Source of the DNA: Blasia pusilla
Taxonomy: Eukaryota > Marchantiophyta > Marchantiopsida > Blasiales
Length of the DNA: 64,000 nucleotides
NCBI GenBank assembly: GCA_050084515.1
Contig: CM114271.1
Location: forward strand, 53,878,001-53,942,000
Direction of reading: 5' to 3'
In this document: one piece after another, positions 34,291 to 46,689 of the stretch
How the letters are laid out: the number at the start of each line of letters is the position of its first letter
Numbering within the stretch: the stretch's first letter is position 1
Program-made: the position numbers and the translations under genes
Notes under the pieces: generated by a model
Databases searched by the model: none
Told to the model about the DNA's origin: nothing
What the model saw: only the letters and a program-made list of their open reading frames with translations

Positions 34291-37200
34291 TTCTACTTTA
34301 CCATCCCCACGTATCTCATCTATGCCCTTGCTTCCAACTCCCATCTATTCTACCCAAATCTCCCCTCTTCCTCCTCCTCCTTCCCCAACCTACTTACCCC
34401 CTCATCGTCAGCCATCACCACCTCTTGCACCTCCCACCTCCTCTCCTTGTAACCCTTCTACTTCTCCATTTGTACCAAAGGTTCGTTGCATACCTTGTGG
34501 TAAGGAGTTTGCTCCTAATGGGATCAAAAGACATCAGCGGTATTGTCGATCCATGCATGGGCCTTCAATCCCTAACCCAATACCACCTCCTACTGCACTT
34601 CCCACAATAATTGCTTGGACCTAGTTAAGCCAAATTGATCTCCTTCACTCTTTCCATCTAGGTCTTCCTCGTCTTAGACTCTACACTCGCATTCCTATTG
34701 CTCTTCGCCCCATCACCCAACAACTTTTGCTTTTCCCATTAGAAAGGTTAGCAGGTGATCCCATAGATATCAATGTTTGGTATCTTCTATTACTCTTCCT
34801 ACAATGGGTTTTAGTCCTCCCTCCAAGGGTTGGTGCAACGGATCATTGTGAAACCTCCATACGTATTCAACGCTTTATGTTTGGGGATTGGGAGAATCTT
34901 CAAAATGAGCATGTACTTCGAGCAGAGGCCTTAGTTGTGGCTCATCCCACTCAACATGCCAATCATGGGAGGCCTTCAATACAACAATGCCTTTGACAAA
35001 GTCTACTTTTGGGGCAGGTTGGCGAGTTTTCACGTGCAGATCGAGCATTGGGTCCTCTTTCTCCAGTGGTTCCAAGTGCGGAAACAGTGGCTCTCTTAGA
35101 AGCTCTTCATCCTCCTTCAAGTGGCGATGCTCCACCTTTTGTGGAATTCTATACAACGGACCTTGACTTGGAGCTTGACTTGGTTTTCACAAGGGCTTTT
35201 CTGCATATTCCTCGCTTATCAACAAGCGGGCTTTCAGGGATGGTTTTTGAGCATCTCCGCGATTGCTTTATCCCAACAGATTCAGCAAGTGGCTTTGTCT
35301 CTCTATATAAGGTGTGTGCACATATGGCGGCAGGTCGTCTCCCATTCTCTATCTCTAGGCTCTTAGGGGCTTGTCGTTTGTTGGCTATGGATAAGCCTCC
35401 TTCGGGTGTGCGCCCTTTGGTTGTTGGAGAGGTTTTATACCGCTTGGTTAGTCGATCCCTATGCTTGCAATTTCGTCCTCACTTAAGTGCCCACTTATTT
35501 TCTCATCAATTTGGAGTGGCAACTTTTGGAGGTTGTGAGGCTGTGGTGCATGGGATTCGTTCCACTCTTGATATTCATCCAAATTGGGTAGCAATTCAAG
35601 TCGATGTGGCTAACGCATTCAATTCAGTTTCTCGTGCGGCCATCTTTGAGGAGTTATGTTGTGCAAGAGGACAACTCGCGAGCCTCATTCCATTTGTTCG
35701 CTCCTTCTATGCTTATGATACTCCCATTATCTATTCCCATCATGCTAATCCTAGTGAATATAGTATTCTACAATCAGCTTGTGGCACACGTCAAGGTGAT
35801 CCCATGGATGGCCCACTCTTTGCCATTGCTCATTTTTGTGCCTTTTGAGCATCAGCGCAAGTATTTCTATCTTGTCTTTTCCTTTCTATTGTTGATGACA
35901 CTCACATTATAGGTCCTCCTTCTGAAGTGGTTTTTGCTTATACCCATTTCGTGGAGCAACTCTCTTTCTTAAACCTTAAAGTCCAACCTAGTAAATGTGG
36001 AGTATGGTCTCCTTCATGCCTTCCCTCAACATTCATCCCACCTACTCTTGATTTTCCCATCTACATTGAAGGGGTTAGAGTTCTTGGGGTCCCAATTGGC
36101 TTCATTGACTATGTCTCAAAGTTCTTGGATGAGAACCTTTTGAAAGACATGGAATGGCTTTATTTGTTACCTCATCTAGGGGATCTTCAAGTGGGTTATC
36201 GGATCCTCTCCCAATGTTTTCTACGTCGTTCTTCCTACCTTCTTTGCACTTGTCCTCCCACTTCAAGGTTCTTACATCGGTTGGCCTCTTTTGACGCTTC
36301 TATCTTGGCAACTTTTGGTCAACTTCTTGGCCGAATACCTTTGAGGGAGAGGATGGTATCTTTGCTTCACAACAAGCTATCTTGCCTATTTCTTTTGAAG
36401 GGGTGGGACTATCCTCCACAGTCGCATCTGCTCCTTTTTGGGGAGTTGGGCGTTGGTAGCACCGATTATGGCTTCAAGGTTTCTCCAAGGAGATACACCT
36501 ATCTTGATGGATCATATCACCCATGTAGAGGAGGGGGACTTGTTATTTCAACAATAACTAAGATCTGCACAAGCTTTTCTTCTTCTTGCTACACAAGCAA
36601 TTCTACCCCCTTTTAGTCAATTGATTACGAAAGGGCTTGATTGACTTCAAGAGCATATCTCCGAGAATCTGCATCAAATCAACTTTTCCAACATTCTCTC
36701 CGAGGCATCCTCTGACGCTAATCGAGCTCGTCTACGTTTCATGGATGGGTACCGGAGCGGGGGCGTGGCTTACTGCAAATCCTCTTATTCTTCCATTTTG
36801 TCTTCCTCGAAGTATATTCTCGACAGCTTTGTGGTTACGTCTTGGACTTCTCCATCCTTCTCTCTTAGGTGTGCCGAATTGTGTATGCGGGGATCCCATT
36901 GATGCCAAGGATATCCATATTCTCCGATGTGCGCATGGTGGAGAACGAACGGCCACATATTATGTCATTAGAGAGGCGGTAGCATCTGTGGCTCGTACTG
37001 CAGGATACACGGTTGGGCAAGAGCAATTCCATGTCCTAACTTCAACCACACAAGCAACCTCTTGTCGGAGAGTGGATCCTGTTATGTCTCGAGATGGATT
37101 CTGGACACTAGGTGATATGGTGGTTGCTGATCCAACACGTTCTGACTTGGTGTGTCGAGCCGCACATACCAAAGGTTTGGCGGCCAAAGCTGCAGCAAGA

Positions 37201-37690
37201 ATCAAGGAGTTAAGTTATGTTGTGAGACATGCGGCTGATGGATTTATTCCTTTTGCAGTGGAAGTATTCGGTCATTTACATGTGTCTTTTGATACTTTCC
37301 TGAAAACATGTGCTCACCACTCCCTCGAGAATCATCACCTTGCTCCTTCCCGTAGTCCTTCTCTCTCGGTAGTTACTATTTATTTTTGGCAATGCATCTC
37401 ACTGGCCTTACAACGTGCACAAGCCTTGGCATTGATACGTCGTGCGGAGGTGGTGGGGGGTCGCTCGCCTCGTCCTCCATTCACGTCTGACCAACCACTC
37501 GTGTTCTTGTCAGATTTGTTTCAGGCTATCAATCGTGTAACTCGTTGAATCGGTGTTTGCGTTGGTTTGTTGCCATTTTCTTTTTGCATTCTTTTATGCA
37601 TTTTTTGACTCCTCTTTTGAATTTTTATTACCTTTCTTTGTCCTCTTTTGAGGTTTATTTCATAATAAAGTGGATATACTTTATTCACTA
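34290..37690 (+). mobile_element. Decayed RLE-type non-LTR retrotransposon, copy 1
   Basis: The coding sequence is broken across frames but in order. A Pro-rich stretch is followed by a C2HC zinc finger CIPCGKEF...KRHQRYC (about 34490-34550). An N-terminal block WYLLLLFLQWVLVLPPRVGA (34727-34996) comes next. The reverse transcriptase (35009-35848) includes SGVRPLVVGEVLYRLVSRSL, IQVDVANAFNSVSRA and CGTRQGDPMDGPLFA. The catalytic DD is visible as IVDDTHIIGP at about 35893, after a frame break. The thumb lies at 35927-36616. The C-terminal part (36637-37548) has a CX1CX9HX3C knuckle (CVCGD...HILRC) and a restriction-like endonuclease block RRVDP...GDMVVADPT, then FIPFAVEVFGH and IYFWQCISLALQRAQA. 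This layout is that of R2/Utopia-like elements, not the APE-encoding L1 or RTE lines usual in seed plants. At least four frame breaks make it inactive. The 3' end is probably near 37688, after an AATAAAGT/ACTTTATT hairpin at 37664-37685. Confidence 0.85.
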
Positions 37691-39760
37691 AGATGTTTAG
37701 GAAACATAAACTACATGAAAAACTTCAAATTATCTTCGTTTGTTTTATACAACTAGAAACTCATGATGTACGGAGGTGCCCCATGGATGTACAACTATTA
37801 CAACCTTAGTTAGGAATTTTCCAAATAGAAGTCCACATCCAAGAATTATCCCTCCAAGGAGTATCATTTGGGTCCTAAAGAAATTGTGGTCAATTTTGGA
37901 TCTAAGTAAGCTATTGGCATAAAGAACCTCCTAAACTAATTCTTGCTAAATCTTGGACTTCCCTCTTTAGATGAAACAACATCTCCTTCCAAGTTTTTCT
38001 AATCCCAATCACCTTCCAGATTATTTCTTGGATACCATGCTTGATAGGTTGTAAAAAACTTGGAGCCAACTTCTATGGAGTGGTTTGGATCACTCCCCAC
38101 TTTTCCTTACTTAATGGGTTGCTTTCATAATGTGGACATGCGGTTGTTCCTTCCTATTGTGGTGGCCTTTGTCACGTTTCTACCATTTATAGTCGCATCC
38201 TCTTTATTTCCTCTCGAGCTTCCATCGCTAGTGTAACTCCCACTTTTCCCCACTTAATGGGTTGCTTTTAATATGTAGGCATGTGCTCGATTCTTCCACT
38301 TTTACTGATCTTTGTCTCTGCCGTTCATGATTCCATCCTCTTATTTCAAGCCATTGTCCGACTCCAGAGTACTTTATATTTCAACGTCTTTGGACTGGGC
38401 TATTTATTTTTGGACTTACCCCATCAACTTCATCGAGAGGATGAGAGGAATCCTCAAATCGCAATATAGACTTGGTCACTCCAAGTTACCATTTTTCCAA
38501 GACAGTAAATGGGCTTCCAATTTTGTCATGTATTTCGTCCTTCCGACGTGCTGTTTTGCTAAGCTGTCCAAGAGAGAAAGTAGACTCCTCAACTTCAGGA
38601 TGGTATTTTTCGCGCCAAGGTGGAGATAACAACCTCAAGCTCCAGCCCTACACTCACTACCATTCCCTTCTCGTAGGATGTGTGCACTCATACGTTATGT
38701 GTAGGAACATACCATCTCGTTGTAGACAAGATGATGAATTCTATGGCTAAGGTTTCGTCTGTCCGTTCGGGGGATTCCTAAGAGTTCCTAATATTAGGAA
38801 CTGGAGGAATGGAGGGTACATTTCGTGTGTCCCTCAAGTTCCTCCTGATGACGGATTTTGACGGGTACACGAGTGAGTGGGTGGTTCAATACCCTTAGTA
38901 CACCATTGCTTTGTGATGCAGACGGTTTGCGGCTTATTGGCTAAGTTCATGCTCCGGCAGTAGAATAATCTTTCACATTCAGTTCATGTCGAGTTTCTTC
39001 TGTTCCTTTGGTGAGACATGGTAGAGTTGGGGAAGGTCTCTCACGTGAGAGAGAAGCCTACATGCGTTATCTTCTCGTTGTTTCCCTATCCTCCTGGTTC
39101 AAGACTGGTACTTCTTTGGATCAATCATAGATATCCTAGAACAAGTTTTGGGTATGGAATCGTCCAACCCAGTAATTGCTTGCAGCCCAAGTAGATTTTG
39201 CTTCGACTTCTAGTGTGGTGGGTTAGGACTTATGAATCGTTTCGGGTTAGACAGACTTATACAGGCCAGAGAAAGACGGTGCATTTGCAATTCCCACAAA
39301 GATGATGAGACACCAAGACCTATTAGGTCTGCCTGAAAAAGTACCAGCCTCTTTCTGTTTCTTTATGCAATGGATATGTACACAAAACAGAAAGCCCCAA
39401 GAGGAGCAATTCAAAAAACTACTTTACACTCTGGTGAGAGGTAATGTTGGGAAATGACATGTACAACTAGATTTTTGACTGGGCTACCTTAAGAAAATCT
39501 CTAGGGATCTGCCACTTAGTCAGCCTCCACAAGCTGGGGATGGAATGGGACCAGCTCCGCTGCTTCGGAACTCCTCAAAATGATTTTGGCAGCATCTCAT
39601 GTAAAGGAAATCATCAACCACCAGACTCACATGCCTTTCGAATGCAACTTTCACTTGGCACGGTCTGGATGACAAAGAATTGTGCGCAGAGAGTGTCTCC
39701 ATTTGGGAGATAGAGGGGGAGGTCATTGCATTTTAACTGCCATATTTCGTTTCCCGCACT
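37691..39760. other. Intergenic DNA, no gene recognised
   Basis: A segment containing ACTTAATGGGTTGCTTT is present twice (about 38091-38140 and 38234-38283, offset near 143 bases) with moderate divergence. The last few hundred bases approach the 3' UTR of the receptor kinase gene. Nothing else is recognised. Confidence 0.45.
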
Positions 39761-39763
39761 ATC

Positions 39764-39853
39764 AAGACCTTTAGAGAACTATCTGCACCAGCACAGGCAT
39801 CCGGCGATAGGTTTGCATAGGCGTCTCTAAAGGTCTTCAGAAGACCTTTAGAG
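39764..39853. repeat. 13-bp inverted repeat with extra direct copy, 3' of the receptor kinase
   Basis: CTCTAAAGGTCTT (39825-39837) and AAGACCTTTAGAG (39841-39853) form a perfect 13-bp stem with a CAG loop. A third copy of AAGACCTTTAGAG lies at 39764-39776. The stem begins about 80 bases beyond the receptor kinase stop codon, so it is probably transcribed in that 3' UTR and could fold there. Confidence 0.8.
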
Positions 39854-39933
39854 TGCTCTGACCATGAACCGAAGTAGCAAAGGGTACATCTTTTCATGGT
39901 AGATTGAGTGATGGAAAAAGAATGATGATTTTG

Positions 39934-42900
39934 TCACCTGGGTCCTGATAGCTGAATGGCTTCAAGGTCAAAGGTAGAGTCTTCTACAAGCTCATAATAT
40001 TTGCGCGGCATAAGCTGAGCTTCTGCACTTCTTCGACTTTCAGATCTCCGCCATGTTTCCCAGTGCTCATCAAGTCCATCCCCTTCCAGCATTCTTACCA
40101 CCTCCGCCATCTTGGGCCGATCTGTGGGGGACACCTGCGTACAGAGCAGTGCGACCTGCACCATCTCCTCTAACTCCACTTTGTTATACTTCTGTTTTAG
40201 ATCCACATCCACAAGCAGATCCAGCCGTTTCTCGTGCTGAAGCTTTTTCACCTGCAACACAAACGGTCAGCATTCTTTAATATCACTGAACTAGAAAGTC
40301 AACACTTCTCACCCACTTCAAATTCAGCCAGTCAAGAACAGACATCTTCAGATACGTCATCGTGGCAGACTAGACTCTTATGGCAATTATGTCTAAAGTC
40401 TGGAAAGAGTCTCTGGAGCTCCTCACGTTTGGAAACAAACTACAAATGGTGATTGTGGAGGTGGTTTTGAATGGCGATGTTCAAGGTTGGAGCAATTGGA
40501 CAATTCAGTTTGAATAGTTTTGAGAGTTATTACCCAGTCTAGTAACATGACGTCCTGATTGCTGGAAATTCGTCCAAAATCGAAGGCTCGTTGGCCTGTT
40601 ATCAGCTCCAGCAGCAGGATTCCAAACCCAAAAACATCAGTCTTCTCAGAGGATTGTCCTGTTGACAAGTACTCCGGAGCAATGTGGCCAACAGTCCCAC
40701 GAACTGCAGTGGTGACATGAGTGTCTTGATGATCCAGCAGCTTGGCTAGCCCAAAGTCCCCAACTACAGCCTCAAAATCTTCATCCAGAAGCACATTTGC
40801 AGCTTTCACATCCCGATGGATGATTTTGGGGTCACAATGCTCGTGTAGGTACAAAAGGCCCCTTGCAGAACCTAGAGCTATACGCTTACGTGTAGGCCAG
40901 TCCAATACTGACTTCTTGAAAATGGAATCCGCTGAAAACAGCCAGACAGTGGAAAAGCCTTCAGGTGAAAACTCATACATAGGCACTATTGTGCTTACCA
41001 GACACAACCTCAATGAGCTCGAGTTTCAGGTCATTAGCACGAAAATTGTCACTAGCAAAAGTGTGACTCATACTGATCTCTTTCGCATTTTCAACACTTC
41101 AATTCCAAAGCAGATGACGTCCCTCCACAATCACACGTTTAATCCAAAGAATCAGACTTTCTGGTGATGGGTTATGATGATCACCTCGCAATCGAGATGC
41201 GACACTGCCATTAGGCATGTAGGGATAGACAAGCAATCGTTCAGTTGGAGTCATACAGAACCCTCGGAGGCGAAGCAGATTTCGGTGCACTGCTAGGCTG
41301 ATCATCTCTACCTCCATTTGAAACTGAACTTCACCTCCCGGGGTACCTTCTTCACGAAGTCGTTTGACAGCTACCAAAGATCCATCCGGGAGACAACCCT
41401 TGTACACGTTTCCAAAACCTCCCTTGCCCAGGATGTTGTTGCTGTCGAAATTGTTCGTTGCTACTTGTAGCTCTTTGAAGGAGAATTTCTTGAGCTGCCC
41501 CAGAGTCATGTCCGGATTTTCCTGCTCTGCAGAGACGAATACCACACATTAAATCACCGCATGTTCTGCAACTCTCTTAGATCTGTTGCAGTGAGTTCAG
41601 TGATAAGACTTTCCTCAAACCAGAACAAGAGCAGGCCCTAGAGGGCAGAGTAATGATCCAGAAGATATATTTCTCTGCACACCAGAAGTGTCCAGGGAAT
41701 TAAGAATGAAGGGTGTAGGAATGCAGAGTGAACGTCTGGAGCCACAGCTATTTGGTCAAACATAACAACACATGAATGCTTGGATACTCGAACGTCCCCT
41801 TGAAGGTACCACCCAAGGGAGAACTTATCCTACGACATGAACTTGCAGGGCTGGAAGGTGACCTCGTCATGGGTCGACTCCACTTGAGGATGAACTCGAG
41901 GAGACTGGATTGGTGACAAGAGAGCCACGGACTGGGTTAGCTGATCTCCCTAGAGGACGGGACAGCGAACGAAGACCAAGGCTTCGTGGGCGTGCAGTGC
42001 TTCGCGTCCCACCATTAAAATCGACCACAAGCGTGGTAATGACTCCAAGTTCACAAAGCAGATGCTTGGGAAGAGGCTCGCACCCCTACACTACGAGGGA
42101 TCATGCAGAGTGTTGAGCTGAAACATTCAAAGAGAAACCAGGGGTATTCTGAGACAGAAGCTAGTGATAATCCCGTAGTTCAATCATGAGATGGAATACC
42201 ATTGACATCGAAGAACACTTGCTTGGCATGGTGCCGCTTCCACCAAGCGATTCCAAAGGCCACAGATGCAATGAGGAGTGAAGCCCCCACGGAGAGTCCG
42301 CATACCAACGCCCCCTTATTGTAACCTGGACCCGATGCACCTGGGTTTAGATATGTTGCAGGTGAGGAAAGCCCGGTAAGACGGACAGGAAGAAAATATC
42401 TGCAGAAAATTTACATTTATTCCGTTCCAGTAAAACAATGGCAGAGCAACGTCTGAGCGATGGCAAGAGAGGCCACAAAGTCGACAGCACGTGCAACAGT
42501 AGTGTTCTCCTCTCGAACAACAGATGACACAGCAGAGCGTTGGGTGAGGAGTGATTACGAACTTTTGGAAGTGTTCACGAGTATGCTCAGAGGCAGAGGA
42601 GGATCACCCGGACAGTCATGTCCTACTAGAGAACCACATAAAAGAGAGTTACCCTGCACACTGCAAAATTCGTGGGAACGAGGCAATGAGAAATACTTCA
42701 ACGACAAAATCTCGTGGCCAGAATGATGAAAGTGATGGTCAACTCATGCGAACAAATCTCAAATCATCAGAGAACCCGTTGGAAATTATCTTACTTGAAA
42801 GTTTGGATGGAAAGATTCGGCACGAGTCCACTCAAATTGTTGAAAGACAAATCTCTGCAAATGTCGCATGCACAACCACAAAGATTACCGATATGCAGAA

Positions 42901-44823
42901 CATAATAAGGCCAACTATGGACACGGAAGCATCGACACTGCTCTGGGCGAGAAACACTGTTCTAATCACACGCCCTCCTTCCTGAACTCATTTACCCTCT
43001 CCGAATGTTCCGAATCAGTAAGATAGACGTGGATGAGAGCCTGAAGCCTCTTCCACGTCATTGGAGCTTGTGCCGCTCAGGCACTATGAGCTGCACGGCA
43101 CTATGGAGAGGATCTTCTACCTTAAGAGTGCAGGATGCCTGTTCCCAAACAGGCAGTATGGGAGACGACTTACAGGAGTTTCAAGCCAGATAGTGCAGAG
43201 AAAGAGTCTGGGATGGGTCCATCCAGTTTGTTGTAGTCGAACATCCTGTCTTCACACCACTCGGATAGAATCACACAGCTGCCAGCGAAAAGGGACATGC
43301 ACTCGTTGCAGAATGGAAACGCCAATTGACATTTTTCATCTAATTCTACAGACCTGACATATCCCGTCGTGACTACGATGCGAAGGCTTCCTAGAAGAGC
43401 TCAGAAATCCATCTACGTCGGTAATCAACCCAAATGAGAGGAAGAAGAGCAAATTCAAGGGCAGTGCCGGCATATCGGTGCTGAGACGTACAACTGAGTG
43501 GCGCTCTTCAACTGTCCGAAGGCTGGAGATAAACTCCCAGTGAAGCTGTTATTGGAGAGGTCGAGGGTTTGGAGCTGGAGCAGATTTTTCAACTCTTCAG
43601 GAATCGTCCCAGAGAGGTTGTTATTGGCAAATGTTCTGCACACGTGGGACAAGTAAGCAGCGGGGCATCAGGAAACTATCTTCCATCTCGCTATCTTAGG
43701 GACCAGGAGCTCCACAGTATTAGAGAGCTTCACAACACCAACTTAAATCTAAGGGGCTGGGAAGATCACGTACACGTATTGCAAATTCGACAAATTCCCG
43801 ATCCATGGTGATAATGTTCCCGATATCTGCTGATTCGGCAGACTCCTGCAGTGCCCAGAGTTCACAAAAGTATCCTCTTTAGAATCATTCGAAGAAACCA
43901 CCATCCTCCGTTGGCTCACAATTCACTAACCAAAACCTCCTGAAACCAACGAGGGACAGATGGGCAAGTTATTTGGTGGCACCTGAAGCCACCAAATTGG
44001 AGGGGAAGAGAAGGTGGTTCAGGGACGTTGGGAAGCTCCGTTACTGGCAGAGCAAGGGTCTCCTCGTTGACAGCTGAAGAAGAAGAATACAGTGGTGGCC
44101 TGGACATTGTGGATTCTAGATGAGGTAGTGACTTACAATCGGACGACAGTCTTGTTGGCGCCACAGAGAACATGGGCAAATCCGCATGGATCGGTGGCGA
44201 ATTGGTCCCAGCCTTTGGAAAAATCTTCTTCCGCAGTGGATTTCCAGTTCATTCTCATGTTCATTAAGGCAACCACTGCATGGCTCAAGTCAACCCACAA
44301 TCCGTCATTTCTCTCATTACATTGCAATCTTCAGCATCCCACCCGAAACGCAAAGTGCAACATCACCATTCGTGAAATTCAGGTGAACCAATGGCAGCAC
44401 CATCTGCGGAGCCATGAGTTGCTCTCACTCCAGATACAGTCTCTCGCGAAGCAGTCCCATCCCCACCACCAGCGATGAAGTGGGACTAAGCCTTGGAGGG
44501 CTTCCCACAGGTGCCCGTTGTAAAATTTAGGCAGACGGCTGTAGACTGGAGAGTACAACGAGAGTGCGGCCAGAGGTGGGACGCTCCTCTCCAGTGGAGC
44601 GACGTCTGATCGCAAGTGCAAGACCTGGAGACCAGTGCATTGCTCTGAAATTTTGTATCATCCATTTCGTCCTGTGATTGCAACTACCGCTCCACAGACA
44701 GCAGTGACATACATGAGCTCCGCCAGGGAGTGGGGAATCACCTTCGGGGTTTCGAGGGTCCAGTGCGCTGCAGAAGGAGACCCAGACTGTCGCCAGAAGA
44801 GGGAGGAGGATGCCTCCTTTCAT
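39934..44823 (-). CDS. LRR-II receptor-like kinase (NIK/SERK type), 11 exons
   Basis: Eleven GT-AG exons join in phase to 642 aa: 44823-44742, 44275-44137, 43845-43774, 43635-43492, 43245-43174, 42854-42795, 42660-42559, 42399-42200, 41526-41185, 40931-40534 and 40251-39934. A signal peptide ([20 protein letters not shown]) precedes an LRRNT ([11 protein letters not shown]...[10 protein letters not shown]). About five LRRs follow on exons of 72, 144, 72 and 60 nt, then a Pro-containing spacer ([10 protein letters not shown]), a membrane span at about 254-276 and the kinase. Kinase motifs: [11 protein letters not shown] (324-334), Lys345, HRD 443-445 (an RD kinase), DFG 463-465, and the activation loop [10 protein letters not shown] with Thr478, Thr479 and Thr484 at the positions phosphorylated in NIK1. 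The C-terminus QLSGPR is that of NIK/SERK. Exon structure and length match the angiosperm LRR-II family. Likely role: a plasma-membrane co-receptor in immune or developmental signalling. It is closer to NIK ([30 protein letters not shown]) than to SERK1/BAK1, though the assignment between them is tentative. Confidence 0.95.
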
Positions 44824-45595
44824 GATCACGGATCAAACCGCAGCGGATTTCTTGCAGGAATGACGACTGATGCTAGACACGAGAATTCCAGCAAATTCCT
44901 CCCGCACAAAGGCCAACAACAAGACTAATGCCGCGGGCATTGTTCTTATGACAAAGATGAACTGGGAGACGATCCTCGACGAGCCTTAGAGTCCCACACA
45001 TCCTCAGAACCGCACTTCAAAACGTGCACTCTCTCCCAATTTGCATGCCCTTATCACTACTCATCCTTCTACCCCTTCCAAATTCTCCTCCATCCTCCCG
45101 TCCTCTCTCTCTCTCTCTCAATGAAACGAACGAAACAAACCAGTAGACGACACAAGCACCAACTGCGGCCTCCCTCCCTACTCTACTCTACTCAAATATA
45201 CTCTGCGCTCTACCTCCGCCTACACAGCCCACGGCATCGTACGAAAATTCCATCTCCACTCTCTCTATCGGAGAAAGAAAGAAAGTGAATGAGAAACACA
45301 GCAATGCCATCGATCAACCCCTCCATGTCTTGTACCTCAGATCTCGCTCACCCAACCTACGCATCCCTCTCCTGTCACCTCTCTGCTCCGATAGAGAGAG
45401 TGAGTGAGGGAGAGAGAGAACCTTGGAGTCTTGGGCACGGATGACCCGTCCGCGGCAGGAGGACGGGGATCCGGAAGATAAAGGGCCGCCGGTCCAAAGG
45501 GAAAGGCGTACTCTAGCATATACTGCGGCTGGTCGGCCGCCGGGGTTCTCTCTTTGAGTTCGCCGGCGGCGGACGAATGCGACGGAGAGCGCTTG
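44824..45595. promoter_or_regulatory. Presumed promoter and 5' leader of the LRR-II kinase gene
   Basis: The region directly upstream of the minus-strand start codon is rich in CT/GA tracts: CTCTCTCTCTCTCT near 45105-45118, and GAGAGA-rich stretches at about 45276 and 45391-45418. No TATA element was fixed with confidence. Confidence 0.4.
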
Positions 45596-45825
45596 CCGAC
45601 CGTCTCCGCGAACGTCTCCGGTCGACCGGTCCTCCCTAGCGACACCTCGGTCCCCCTGTTTTTTGAAATGCCGGCTGAGACCTCCTTTTCCCCTCCTGGG
45701 ACGGGCGCAGCCGACCGTCTCCGCGAACGTCTCCGGTCGACCGGTCCTCACTAGCGACACCTCGGTCCCCCTGTTTTTAAACATCCCGGCTGGGACCTCC
45801 TCCTTCCCTCCTCGGACGGGCGCAG
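45596..45825. repeat. Two tandem copies of a 115-bp GC-rich unit
   Basis: Units 45596-45710 and 45711-45825 both start CCGACCGTCTCCGCGAACGT and end GACGGGCGCAG, with a few substitutions. They are head to tail without spacer, 0.9 kb upstream of the LINE copy-2 coding remains. The surrounding 45430-46540 block is very GC-rich, has many overlapping open frames and has no recognised domain. Confidence 0.9.
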
Positions 45826-46689
45826 GCGAGCGTTAACGTGAGCGACAACCGGGAACGGTATACTCTGCGGGTGCTCTCTGCTCTCTGTCTGGGTCCCTGG
45901 GATGCTCTGGTCTCCTGCCTGCGTCGTCTGCAACCGCCCTTAGGACTCTTCCTTCCCTGTCCCCGCGATTTGGCGTGTCCTCCTCTCCTGTGGGCCACCG
46001 TTCGTCCGGCGTTTGCCCTCGACGGACAAACAGACCGGCAGGGAGAATCATGACGCCGACGCTCTCTGCCGAGGCGCGACGCCGACGGACCGCTGAGCGC
46101 GGTTCACGACTCTGGCTCGCGAGGACGGAGCCGCGTCGTGTCTGGTGTCGTTTGTGCGCTGCGGCGCGGGACAGGCGGGAAGCGACCCGCTCTAGTGACC
46201 GGTTACGGGTCTCTTTCGCAGAGCCAGCACGCGCTTGGCAGTCGTGTCTGGTCGCTGGAGTAGTACGCATCAGCACCCGCTTCTCGTTCCGCGCTCCATA
46301 CCCTGCGGCATCCGATCATCGTCGTCGTACGCACCCCGGGGCCGGGGTCTCCGTGTGGAAGTATCCGGTCCTTGGCGCAGGACCTATTTCGTGGCTCGCG
46401 ATCCCCGCGGATGCCGCTGTCTCCCTGGGGACTTGCCACCGGGGAGCCGTGGTCCCGCCACGGAAGTACGTGACGTCCTCAGGGACGACCTCCCTACCAC
46501 AGCGCTGAACCACTATAAACACACGAACTACGTCACCGTTCCTTGCTAGAACGTTTCCATACGCACGCCTTCACGTTTCTCACCGTCTCGTCCTTCATAA
46601 ATTATCATATTTCAGTCCATCGACCCCTCCCCCGCCGCCGCACGGCCCCGTTGGGACGTTATGGACTCCTTCGGCAAAACGGTCCCGCC
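45826..46689. other. GC-rich block of unknown nature
   Basis: Highly GC-rich, with a TATA-like CACTATAAACAC near 46510. A + frame at about 45975-46508 contains WCRLCAAARDRREA, which has two cysteines but does not match a known finger. It could be the 5' region of a retroelement joined to the tandem 115-bp units, an LTR or another repeat. No terminal repeats were found. Confidence 0.35.

Noticed and set aside
45314-46508. Multiple open frames on both strands in the GC-rich block
   Set aside because: Overlapping frames in all phases with Arg-rich products are expected in very GC-rich DNA; no family was recognised.
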